Below, one piece after another: positions 14,801 to 22,057 of a stretch of DNA of 25,161 bases (positions are counted from its first letter, which is position 1; every line of letters starts with the position of its first letter). Below the pieces are notes generated by a model. The model saw only the letters and a list, made by a program, of their open reading frames with translations, was not told the DNA's origin and made no database searches. Location of the stretch: positions 1-25,161 of the forward strand of contig URTB01000003.1 in NCBI GenBank assembly GCA_900550595.1, read 5' to 3'. A program made the position numbers and the translations under genes. The DNA is from an uncultured Collinsella sp. (GTDB lineage Bacteria > Actinomycetota > Coriobacteriia > Coriobacteriales > Coriobacteriaceae).

Positions 14801-15275
14801 CCGTCGAGCCGTCGGCGCTGCCATAACGAACCTCGCGAAGCATTGCGTTGAGTTGCGCCGTGGTATCCTGATCAATCTGCTCAGCCAAACGACTCATGGT
14901 ATCGAGCGCACGCCATGCGTCGCTGTCCGAGATACCTCCCATACCGCGATGCGCAACCTTGTTGCGAACGCCCTTGAGCTCCATGACGTAGTTCTTGCAA
15001 TCCTGAGGCAACCTAAGGCGAAACACATCGCGCCAGTTGATGTCAATGAGCAGCAAGCACAGGGCAATATCGAGCGAGTCAGCAAGAGTGGCATAGTCAC
15101 CCGATGCTGGCAGGTTGCGCTTTTGGTCGTCGTAGAGCTTGTTGAGCACACCGACCTGCCAAAAATCATTGCCGTATGCCTGGGTAAGCTCGCGCATCAC
15201 ATAAGGATCAAGGGCCTCGAGCAAAAGGTCAAAGCCCTTATTGAGAAGATCGCAGTTATTGCTGTTGTTCTCCAT
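11862..15275 (-). CDS. DUF499-type ATPase with N-terminal Swt1-like HEPN domain
   Basis: This 1137-residue protein belongs to the DUF499 P-loop ATPases (COG1483 as I recall it), relatives of which act in BREX as BrxC/PglY. Seen: an N-terminal helical domain (about 1-150) resembling Swt1-type HEPN, with ELKGVRNKVAHRGMGG carrying Arg104-x4-His109, the usual HEPN RNase motif. A linker follows, then Walker A FGGGKTH (268-274), a VLVGTSINPAKAM strand, Walker B CCLVLMDELVAYA (Asp390, Glu391), a sensor LVVASIPESD and an RRRLF candidate arginine finger (about 479-483). After a long middle region come an Ala/Glu-rich helix and a C-terminal DUF499 tail (VRAISENCSTLGINDYRFGE). ATG at 15275 has AAGGAG upstream; the methylase stop is 18 bases before it. 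It is the last gene of the operon. The RNase activity is inferred. Confidence 0.88.
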   Translation of the reverse strand: MENNSNNCDLLNKGFDLLLEALDPYVMRELTQAYGNDFWQVGVLNKLYDDQKRNLPASGDYATLADSLDIALCLLLIDINWRDVFRLRLPQDCKNYVMELKGVRNKVAHRGMGGISDSDAWRALDTMSRLAEQIDQDTTAQLNAMLREVRYGSADGSTAVTTNVDAGVDAPAPRRKSLEQTKAVRGLPSWRDVMEPHMDVAEGRYRNAEFAADLAQVARGKGELEYRDPVEFFNRTYVTEGMKGLLVQSLRRVAGLDGEPVIQLKTAFGGGKTHSMLALYHMMRSRSRLGQIANIASVLEEAGVAEVPEVHVAVLVGTSINPAKAMRPATMPGIMVNTLWGHMAYQLAESAGRPELYDYVKDADKKGVSPGSAALTELFDDCGCCLVLMDELVAYAKKIYGVDGLNAGSFDNFITFIQELTEAARASKRSLVVASIPESDNEIGGEAGQRALEQIEHTFGRMEAIWKPVAANEGFEVVRRRLFLDCKDDAARDEVCATFSKMYNENTSDFPVESRELEYRDRMVSCYPIHPEVFDRLYEDWATLEKFQRTRGVLRLMASVIHELWMNQDPSPMIMPGSFPLDVPGVRDELTRYLDDNWNAVVDSEIDGKQSVPYRNDGNNTRYGNLLASRRVARTIMLGSAPDVGGQSVRGIERAHIRLGTVQPGENISVFNDALGTLQTSSSFLYSDVNGNRFWYDTRPTLRKVADDRAQQVKDSEPLYEVESRLKRLRKIDPFSGIHVCPASSLDVPDDQTLRLVVLTPSANHRGKTADSAALTLASEILSNRGTSPRTYKNMVVFAAADASYYAQLLSEAKQYLAWDSIKKDRESLNLDVAQTRETDQSVRRADESLEIKIQEAYSWLIYPRVDLFSDSMDIVWEAEHVEGGGENIVAKMARKLVSDEAAIKTWAPALLKMELDRVLWKEADHIQIKRLWEFLCSYCYLPRLSCYGVLEDAIQRGLGSKEYFGLAAGFSDDRYMELTFGEQKAFINESDLLVKPTVATKQIEEEAAAARIAAAEAEKGSDGGGHGITFGPTTSETVTDGTGRTTVVDTTPVVVQPARQKTSFHMTAKLDNTRVNRNIQTIMDEVVSQLNMLGGADVQLSFSVSAHVEDGIPVQTVRAISENCSTLGINDYRFGE

Positions 15276-15293
15276 GGTTTATCTCCTTGGGAC

Positions 15294-18062
15294 TTAATCG
15301 AAGAGCGAGTCTTGCGTGGGACGCTCGACAGCAAGCTGCGCCGCCTTTGACTGGATCTCGGGCCATGCCGTAACAAGCGAGTTGTAGGCGAAGGCCTCCT
15401 GCTGCCAGTTGCGCTTGTCCGCAATGGTAAAGAGGCGATACGCAAGCGCCTTGGCACCATCCGCACGACCGCCGAGCGTTTGGCTAACGATCTTGGCGCA
15501 AGCCGTAACACCGCCCTCCTCGAGCGCATGCGTAAGCTGCTGGGTCGTAAGCCAAGTAGGCGCCTTAAAGTCAACGCGCTCCGATACCTCACTACGGTCG
15601 AGCAGGTGAACATCGCCCTTAACAGATGCAAGGAGCCCCTGTGCCGCCAGCCCTTCGATGGAAACGTTCTTGGCGCGGGCGAGCACGTCGGCTTCTCCGA
15701 ACTTAATGGTGTCAAAGGCTTTCTGCGTGTAGAGATCGACGCAGAAACGACTCTCGCGATCGAGCTCGCCATCCTGGTCGCTAAAGTACGCATCCACCTC
15801 TTGGTTGATAAGTTGCAGCGCTGCACGCACCGTCATGGGGCTACCGTCGGCCTCGAGCACCTGGCTGTAGCGCGAATACACGCCGATACCAGGTCCGATA
15901 GCCGATTGTGCAAGGTCAACAGGTGCGATATTCGAAGAACGAAGTTTATCGAGCGCAGGACCCAGCTCACGCTTGAGCGCCACCACGAAGTCGCGACGAG
16001 TGCCCATAGGAGCATTCTCGGGGCGCTTGCGACAGACAAGAACGATGGAGGATGCGAGCGCGTTTGAACCAGATGCAATCGAACGGTTGGCCATCTCGGT
16101 GCGCATAGGCCATGTACCAGTTATCGAGAAGCCAGCGCGAATAATGGCGGAAAGCATCGTCTCCCAGCCAGTCGATGCCGTTGATTCAACATCATTCTTA
16201 GTCTCGGTCTCGCTCTGTTTGAACGCGTAGTAAATTGTGACGGGCACGTCTTCGCGAGCGTACTTGTTCACCTGTTTGAAGGTGCTGAACATGCCTTCCT
16301 CGAAGAAGTCGCGTGCTCCCTCCTTGCCGCGGCCCTCACGGTAGGGCGTAGCAACCAGTTCCTCGTGTTTGGGCACAAGCATGGTGCTGAAGAGCTTGGG
16401 GTAAGTGTGCCTAAGCGATTGGCGCAGCCACACGTAGAAGAAGTCTGAGAGGTCAGCGTAGCCGATGTTGTCGTAATACGGAGGATCAGTCGATATCGCC
16501 AAGCCCCTTCGTCCATTATCGCTCTGGGCGTCGAATTGTCGTGCATCACCTTTTAATGTCGTCTGCGGCAATTCATGCAGACACTTAATAATCCAATCGA
16601 GTGAGTTATCGAAACAACCAGAAGAATTAGAGAATGTATTTCCTTCCGCAAAATCCCACGTCATGGGAATTGCTTGGCGGCCGAAGGTATTCCGCAGACC
16701 TTCGCGTGTAACATCCCAGCTACAAACTGTAGAACCTCTATCGGCCAACTTGTCAACAACGAACGCCAGGTACGCGCCGATAGCCTCGCCGTAGGCTCGG
16801 GCGCTGGTGCCGCCGTCCGCCAGGCCCACGCCGTCGTCGGCAAGACCGGCAGCGATGGCGTCCGCCTCCGCCTTTTTCTGCGCCTCACCGACGAGCGCCG
16901 AGAACGTCGTCAGCGCCGTCAGCTGTCGGTTGGTAAAGAGCTTCCAGAACTCGTCTAGGCCGTAGACGTTCGTGTTCAGATGCCCCGGGTAATAAGCGAG
17001 CTTGCCCTGGGGATAGTCATCGGGCATCGGAACGTCGGCGGCTGCTATCTGCACCTCGTCCGGCGCGATGTAGATTCTGCCGCGTTGCCCTTCGGCGACG
17101 ATAGCCATGAGCTTGGCGCCCATGCGTCCCTCGCGCGACTCTTCGCGTATATGGTCGAAAGCAATAGGCGCCCCGCAGTGTACGCAGGTCGCGCCGCGAC
17201 GGTTCACCGTGCCGTCCTGCGTCGCCTTGCCGGGTGCAACATCGAAGCGCACCTCACCGCCCTCGCAATGAGGCTCGACGTGCCATTCCTTTCCTTTTTT
17301 CTTGGACAAGTCGAACGAACGCACGAGAATCGCCTCGTGTCCACACGCGGGATTGGGGCACTTAACCGTGCGCGCCCAGAGCCACGCAATGACGGTGGCC
17401 TCGCCGCCGCCCTGCTCGGCCGGCACTTGCACCTTGGGGTACAGGTCGCCGATACGATGCTGGGCCTCTTCCTTCATCCAAGTGCCGTAGTACTTAACGT
17501 CGGCAGCCAGGCCAGCGTTGCCGCTCCAACCTCCGTTGGTCAGCTTGCCGCGGGCCTCAGGGTTAACGGCAGGATTGTTCGCAAACAACGGCGGAATCTC
17601 AATCATTGCTTTATTGATGGTAACGGCCACCGGGTTGAGGTCCTGCGCATAGGCCTTAAGGCCCAGACGCTGGGCTTCCAGCGGAATGGCGCCTCCACCT
17701 GCAAAAGGATCCAACAGGGGCGGCAAGTCGTCGCCCATCGACCTTTTAATCTCAGCCTTGGCGGCATTAAGCACACGATCGTTATTGGAGTTTTCCCACA
17801 CCACGAGCTCGCGCAGGATGCCGAACAGGCGCTCGCGCTCGGCAGCCTGCTCCTCCACGGTGGGGAACTCCTCGGGATGCGCCGACGGGTCGTCCACCAG
17901 CGACGACCAGATGACGGCGCGCGCCGCGGCCAGCGGGCGACGGGCCCACCAGAGATGCAGCGTCGAGGGATGCCCATGGCGGATGGACTTCTCACGTGCA
18001 GACGCCGCATTGATATCGTCGAGCGGCAGAGCCACCTCGATGAGCTTCTTCTTTACTGCCAT
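15294..18062 (-). CDS. DUF1156 adenine-type DNA methylase with zinc-ribbon cysteines
   Basis: A DUF1156 DNA methylase (COG1743 as I recall it), predicted to methylate adenine N6 (or cytosine N4) in DNA and so mark self. The 922-residue product has the DUF1156 start (IEVALPLDDINAASAREKSI, then HPSTLHLWWARRPLAAARAV, about 9-50), the cofactor motif LLDPFAGGGAIPLEAQRLGL (116-135) and DLNPVA. Two CxxxxC/CxxC pairs (CPNPAC at 235-240, CVHC at 293-296) form a likely zinc ribbon. The catalytic motif is DPPYYDNI (526-533), followed by FFYVWLRQSLRH. The chosen ATG at 18062 has GGGAG upstream and begins exactly at the conserved MAVKKKLIEVALPL; a longer frame upstream lies inside the helicase gene. It overlaps the helicase stop by 10 bases, so translation is coupled. 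Confidence 0.9.
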   Translation of the reverse strand: MAVKKKLIEVALPLDDINAASAREKSIRHGHPSTLHLWWARRPLAAARAVIWSSLVDDPSAHPEEFPTVEEQAAERERLFGILRELVVWENSNNDRVLNAAKAEIKRSMGDDLPPLLDPFAGGGAIPLEAQRLGLKAYAQDLNPVAVTINKAMIEIPPLFANNPAVNPEARGKLTNGGWSGNAGLAADVKYYGTWMKEEAQHRIGDLYPKVQVPAEQGGGEATVIAWLWARTVKCPNPACGHEAILVRSFDLSKKKGKEWHVEPHCEGGEVRFDVAPGKATQDGTVNRRGATCVHCGAPIAFDHIREESREGRMGAKLMAIVAEGQRGRIYIAPDEVQIAAADVPMPDDYPQGKLAYYPGHLNTNVYGLDEFWKLFTNRQLTALTTFSALVGEAQKKAEADAIAAGLADDGVGLADGGTSARAYGEAIGAYLAFVVDKLADRGSTVCSWDVTREGLRNTFGRQAIPMTWDFAEGNTFSNSSGCFDNSLDWIIKCLHELPQTTLKGDARQFDAQSDNGRRGLAISTDPPYYDNIGYADLSDFFYVWLRQSLRHTYPKLFSTMLVPKHEELVATPYREGRGKEGARDFFEEGMFSTFKQVNKYAREDVPVTIYYAFKQSETETKNDVESTASTGWETMLSAIIRAGFSITGTWPMRTEMANRSIASGSNALASSIVLVCRKRPENAPMGTRRDFVVALKRELGPALDKLRSSNIAPVDLAQSAIGPGIGVYSRYSQVLEADGSPMTVRAALQLINQEVDAYFSDQDGELDRESRFCVDLYTQKAFDTIKFGEADVLARAKNVSIEGLAAQGLLASVKGDVHLLDRSEVSERVDFKAPTWLTTQQLTHALEEGGVTACAKIVSQTLGGRADGAKALAYRLFTIADKRNWQQEAFAYNSLVTAWPEIQSKAAQLAVERPTQDSLFD

Positions 18063-21000
18063 TCCTGCTCCCTCTCTAGTATCACGTCGCCTGCCTCCTT
18101 GAGACGCGCGATGTCGTAATTCGTGCTTGCCGCGGCATAATCCGGCGGACTTGTAAACGGATGTGCGATGTAAGAAGTTCGGGTCGTGTTTCCATCGACC
18201 TCGACCAGTGCGAGCACAAAGGCATCTGGCCTGTTGAGCGCACACATCACCTCGTTGTGCGAGACGGTGACCGTAGTGGCGCCCGCGGTGCGACCCTTGA
18301 CCTCAATCATTCGCAACGCCGGTCCCTTAGCATGAAGCTCGTCGGGCACCACGGATTCGATGTCGTAGCCGCAGTTATCTGCGCTTCGATCCCGCGGCGT
18401 AAAACCCAGCTCCCGCTCGATAGCCATGACGGCACGCATGCCGGCAAGCTCTACCTCGCGCCTGCCTGCCGCACTGGATTCGGTGGTAGCATGCGAGTCG
18501 TGGGGCAGCATGCCAACTGGAATCACAAGCGCGCCGCCCAGCACCCTCGGAGACGCGGGAGTGATGGTCTTTTCGCGCTGCAGCTCCGCCAAGCGCATTT
18601 GTCTACGGTCGCGCAAATCATCGGCGCGACGACGAGCATTCAGAGAACTCAGGCGTGTCTTCTTGCCTTGCTTTTCTTTCTCCTCCAGCTCCCACGCGCG
18701 ACCATCCCAATAATTGGCCTCTTCGGTAAGACGCGCGTCAACGGCTCGCTCGATCTTCTCGATCTGCGGAATACGACGATTGCGTACCTCTTCGAGGCTC
18801 ACCGGGAGGATCTCGCGAATGGCGAAATCCATGGCAAGCGCGTCAATGTCGCCGGTAAGCCACTCCTGCTCAGAAGCGATAGTGTGCGCGGCAGATGCCT
18901 CGGACGGACGAGGACCGCGATAGTCCAAATAGGGCGCATAGCCCGCATCACGAGCTTCGCCCGCAGCGTCAACTTCAACGAACCTAAACTCTTTGGATAC
19001 CGTACGTTTGGTGCCATCGGTCAGCGTCGTGCCGTCCTGAACGGAGTTCTCGATATAGAGCAAGAGTCTCGGCTTGTCTCCAAAATCTCTATCGTCCACG
19101 AGCACACAGCCCCGCTTGAGCGCCGAGCCCATTTGGCCAATCAGCACCTTCACCGTTGCGTCCAAAAGCGCCTCACCGGGGCATACCAACTCCGCGGGAA
19201 CGAGTCCAGGACCCTCTTTAGATTCTTTGTCAAAGCAAATACGCTCATAGGAGGCAAGCACGTGGCCGCATTCGCCGCCCATGCTCATCGAGCGAACCGA
19301 GAACGGCACCTCGAGCACCTCGAACCTGCCAGGCTCGCGAGATGCCACGCGTCCTCCCAAGCGCTTCATTGCCGCCATGAAAAATGCCTGGATAAAGTGC
19401 GGCTCGAGCTTGCGCGCCTCCATGCGTTCCATGTCCTCGCGAATAGTGCTTACGCCGCGAGCGTCCATGACGTCATCGGTAAGCGCATACTCTTGGAGAA
19501 GCCGTTCAATGGAGCTCGTGTCGAGAGAAGCATCGACCACCTGGTTGAGCCGCGCCCGTACCTCGGGGTCATCGCCATAGCGAATCGCATCGAGGAGCAA
19601 GTCACGGAGCGTCTTGCCTTCAAAGGTAACTCTGCCCAAGATGTCGAAAACCTTACCGCCCAGCGCGGCACGTTCCACCTCGAGCTTGCTGAACAGGCGT
19701 TGGAACACCTCGCCCTCGCGCGTCTGCGTGGAGACAAGGTTCCACAGATGGCATACTTCGGTCTGACCGATGCGGTGAATACGACCGAAGCGCTGCTCGA
19801 GTCGATTGGGATTCCACGGCAGATCGTAGTTGATCATAAGGTGCGCACGCTGTAGGTTAATGCCCTCGCCGGCGGCATCCGTAGCGACAAGGATGCGCGA
19901 GTTCGCATCCTGCTTGAACATTTCCTCGGCACGATGGCGCTCGTCGCGCGTCATACCGCCCTTAATGGTGAGCACGGCAGAACGGTCGCCCAGGAGGGAG
20001 CCAATCTTCCCTGCGAGGTAGTTCAGTGTGTCCTTGTGTTCGGTAAAGATGATGAGTTTCTCACGTCGACCGTCCATGCCAAACATATTGGAATCGTCTT
20101 GCAGCAGTCGCGAAAGCTCCTCCCACTTACGGTCCTCGCCACTAATGCGAACATCGTTTGCCTTGCGCTCGAGCGTGCGTAAAATCGCGATCTCGGCATC
20201 GAGCTCAACCGCAGTCGCCGCCGCAGAAGCGGTGTCTACGACGTCATCTTCCATTTGTTCGTACTCTTCGGAGTCGTAATCGTCCTCGTCAAAATCTCTG
20301 GCATCGATGCCCCATTTATCTGTATAGGCGACCTTGCCGCTCGCAACACTTTTTGCCTCGGCGAGCTTGGACTCAAGCCGTATGCGACGACGCTGAAGCG
20401 ACTGGTAGATGGCCTCGGGGCTCGACGCAAGACGACGCTGCAAGATAGTCAAAGCAAAGCCGACGCTGTTCTTATGCTTGCCACCCAAGCGCTCCGCACG
20501 GTTAAACTCCTCGGTGACGTAATGAGTCACCGAGTCATAGAGCTCCTGCTCGGCAGGAGATAGGTCATATTCGACTGTGTAGGCGCAGCGTTCGGGGAAT
20601 AGCCGGCACCCATCGAACTTGAGCAGCTCCTCTTTCACGAGGCGACGCATCACATCGGAAACATCGCAGTCAAGCGAAGCGGCGGGCGGAAGGCTCTGAG
20701 CCTGGCCGGCAGTGGAGCGCGCCGCAGGATTCTTAACGCGATTGCCTCCCGCAAACCGGTCCTTGTCCACGAGCGCCATAAAGTAGCGAAAGTCAGCCGG
20801 CTTACCGTTGTGAGGCGTAGCCGTAAGAAGCAACAAGTTTTCGGTTGTGTCGCCCAAGAGCTGACCGAGCTTATAGCGTTTGGTCGGCTTGAACTCGCCG
20901 CCAAAGTTTGTCGCGCTCATCTTGTGGGCCTCGTCGCACACCACAAGATCCCACGAAGTTGCCCTTAGCTTCTTTTGGATCTCGTCGTTGCGAGCCAGCT

Positions 21001-21622
21001 TATCTAGGCGGCCGATACAAAAATCGACCTCGTCGAAGGGGTTCCCAGTAGCAGAAGACTCCAGCACATCGTTTGTAAGCAAGCGGAATTTGAGCCCAAA
21101 CTTTTGCCATAGCTCGTCTTGCCACTGTTCCACAAGATTACCGGGAGCCACGATAAGGCAACGCCTAAGATCGCCGCGAGCAATCATTTCTTTTATTAGG
21201 AGGCCCGTCATGATGGTCTTGCCTGCACCGGGGTCGTCCGCCAGCACATAACGCAGCGGCAAGCGCGGCAGCATTTCCTTGTAGACGGCCGAGATCTGGT
21301 GCGGCAGCGGCTCGATGGACGACGTACGAATAGCCAGATAGGGATCGAACAGATGAGCCAAGCCTATGCGATACGCTTCGGACACGAGTCGCAGGTCATC
21401 GGGGTCGGCATCGAACGCCCAGGCGCTGGACTTTTCGATGATGTATTTATCCTCGTCCGTATCGAAGAGAGGTTGGTCACCCAGTGCGCCCTGGTCCGTC
21501 TTGTAGATTACGTTTAAGATGGAATCGCCATGCCATTCGACAGCCTTAATGGTCACGGGCGAATCCCCCACGACACCGCGAACGCGCGTACCGGGCGTTA
21601 TCTCTGCTAGCTTTGCCATCAC
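18053..21622 (-). CDS. SNF2/SWI2-family helicase with C-terminal DUF3883 domain
   Basis: This is a large (1189-residue) superfamily 2 DNA translocase/helicase, first gene of the operon. Motifs in order: Q-like PLPHQISAVYKEML, Walker A LADDPGAGKTIMTG (128-140), motif Ia VAPGNLVEQW, motif II VVCDEAHKMSA (228-236), motif III LLTATPHNGK, then IIFTEHKDTL, GGMTRDERHRAEEMF, motif V VATDAAGEGINLQRAHLMIN and motif VI EQRFGRIHRIGQ. An acidic insert (DDVVDTASAAATAVELD) precedes the second RecA domain. The C-terminal DUF3883 domain (about 1045-1180) has GYDIES (Asp1087) and MIEVKG (Glu1107, Lys1109), the D...ExK pattern of restriction-type nucleases. GTG at 21622 directly precedes ATG at 21619; either may initiate. 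In DISARM a SNF2-type helicase and a methylase are paired in a similar way. Confidence 0.9.
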   Translation of the reverse strand: MMAKLAEITPGTRVRGVVGDSPVTIKAVEWHGDSILNVIYKTDQGALGDQPLFDTDEDKYIIEKSSAWAFDADPDDLRLVSEAYRIGLAHLFDPYLAIRTSSIEPLPHQISAVYKEMLPRLPLRYVLADDPGAGKTIMTGLLIKEMIARGDLRRCLIVAPGNLVEQWQDELWQKFGLKFRLLTNDVLESSATGNPFDEVDFCIGRLDKLARNDEIQKKLRATSWDLVVCDEAHKMSATNFGGEFKPTKRYKLGQLLGDTTENLLLLTATPHNGKPADFRYFMALVDKDRFAGGNRVKNPAARSTAGQAQSLPPAASLDCDVSDVMRRLVKEELLKFDGCRLFPERCAYTVEYDLSPAEQELYDSVTHYVTEEFNRAERLGGKHKNSVGFALTILQRRLASSPEAIYQSLQRRRIRLESKLAEAKSVASGKVAYTDKWGIDARDFDEDDYDSEEYEQMEDDVVDTASAAATAVELDAEIAILRTLERKANDVRISGEDRKWEELSRLLQDDSNMFGMDGRREKLIIFTEHKDTLNYLAGKIGSLLGDRSAVLTIKGGMTRDERHRAEEMFKQDANSRILVATDAAGEGINLQRAHLMINYDLPWNPNRLEQRFGRIHRIGQTEVCHLWNLVSTQTREGEVFQRLFSKLEVERAALGGKVFDILGRVTFEGKTLRDLLLDAIRYGDDPEVRARLNQVVDASLDTSSIERLLQEYALTDDVMDARGVSTIREDMERMEARKLEPHFIQAFFMAAMKRLGGRVASREPGRFEVLEVPFSVRSMSMGGECGHVLASYERICFDKESKEGPGLVPAELVCPGEALLDATVKVLIGQMGSALKRGCVLVDDRDFGDKPRLLLYIENSVQDGTTLTDGTKRTVSKEFRFVEVDAAGEARDAGYAPYLDYRGPRPSEASAAHTIASEQEWLTGDIDALAMDFAIREILPVSLEEVRNRRIPQIEKIERAVDARLTEEANYWDGRAWELEEKEKQGKKTRLSSLNARRRADDLRDRRQMRLAELQREKTITPASPRVLGGALVIPVGMLPHDSHATTESSAAGRREVELAGMRAVMAIERELGFTPRDRSADNCGYDIESVVPDELHAKGPALRMIEVKGRTAGATTVTVSHNEVMCALNRPDAFVLALVEVDGNTTRTSYIAHPFTSPPDYAAASTNYDIARLKEAGDVILEREQEWQ

Positions 21623-22057
21623 GCGCCCCGCTTTACGAGAAGCGAAAATGCGTGTCGCAAGGTAACGCTAGGATTGTCTATCGAAGGAAGACACTCGCTG
21701 GCGAGCACCCCCCCGAAGAGTTTTCGTCTGAATGGCCACGAAAAATCTCCTGGGTTTTATTGATACCGGGGTGAACGATAAATCACCCTTGTTACAGCTT
21801 TATCTATTGTCTTTCAATCAGCTTGCCGTGTCATGGGGTTTTCTGCAAAAGGAATCGTTTTTACCTCGCGCGGTTTGTTGCTCAACAATGCTGCGAATAG
21901 CATGAATACCTTATGATCGCTCCGCGTCACCAGCGCCCATTAGCACGCTTACAGACGCTTTGGCACCTAACGCCCGTTGTTCGATGCATGAACCTTACTC
22001 AAACGTCTACACTTAAGCATTACAGGTCAATTACGCCAACAGGCAAGCGAGGCTAAC
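21623..22057. other. 435-bp divergent intergenic region
   Basis: This AT-richer, non-coding stretch separates the helicase-methylase-ATPase operon (minus) from the 618-residue gene (plus). It holds an operator-like palindrome at 21769-21788, a perfect TTGTTG ct CAACAA palindrome at 21875-21888 and a weaker ATGCT n6 AGCAT palindrome at 21888-21903. I see no protein-like frame and no tRNA. It likely contains the promoters for both transcription units and perhaps a regulatory site shared by them. Confidence 0.65.
21769..21817 (-). promoter_or_regulatory. Possible promoter and operator of the defence operon
   Basis: On the minus strand a TTGAAA -35-like box (21817-21812), a 17-base spacer and a weak TAACAA -10-like box (21794-21789) point toward the helicase. 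Right after the -10, across the expected transcription start, lies the palindrome GGGTGA-n8-TCACCC (21769-21788). A site there would be well placed for repression. The -10 box is poor (3 of 6), so this is tentative. Confidence 0.3.

Noticed and set aside
16980..18119. 379-codon plus-strand open frame opposite the methylase gene
   Set aside because: Antisense shadow of the DUF1156 methylase; no family signature.
15294..18245. Longer methylase frame starting at 18245
   Set aside because: The extra 61 residues lie inside the helicase coding region and do not look like DUF1156; ATG 18062 has a ribosome binding site and the conserved start.
18161..19855. 564-codon plus-strand open frame opposite the helicase gene
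   Set aside because: It lies wholly antisense to a gene with all SNF2 motifs, has no ribosome binding site or domain, and is rich in Arg/His as expected of a reverse-frame shadow.
11862..21622. Canonical BREX or DISARM
   Set aside because: No PglZ, BrxA/B or PglX-type gene and no DrmA, DrmB or DrmC is visible; only single components resemble each system.
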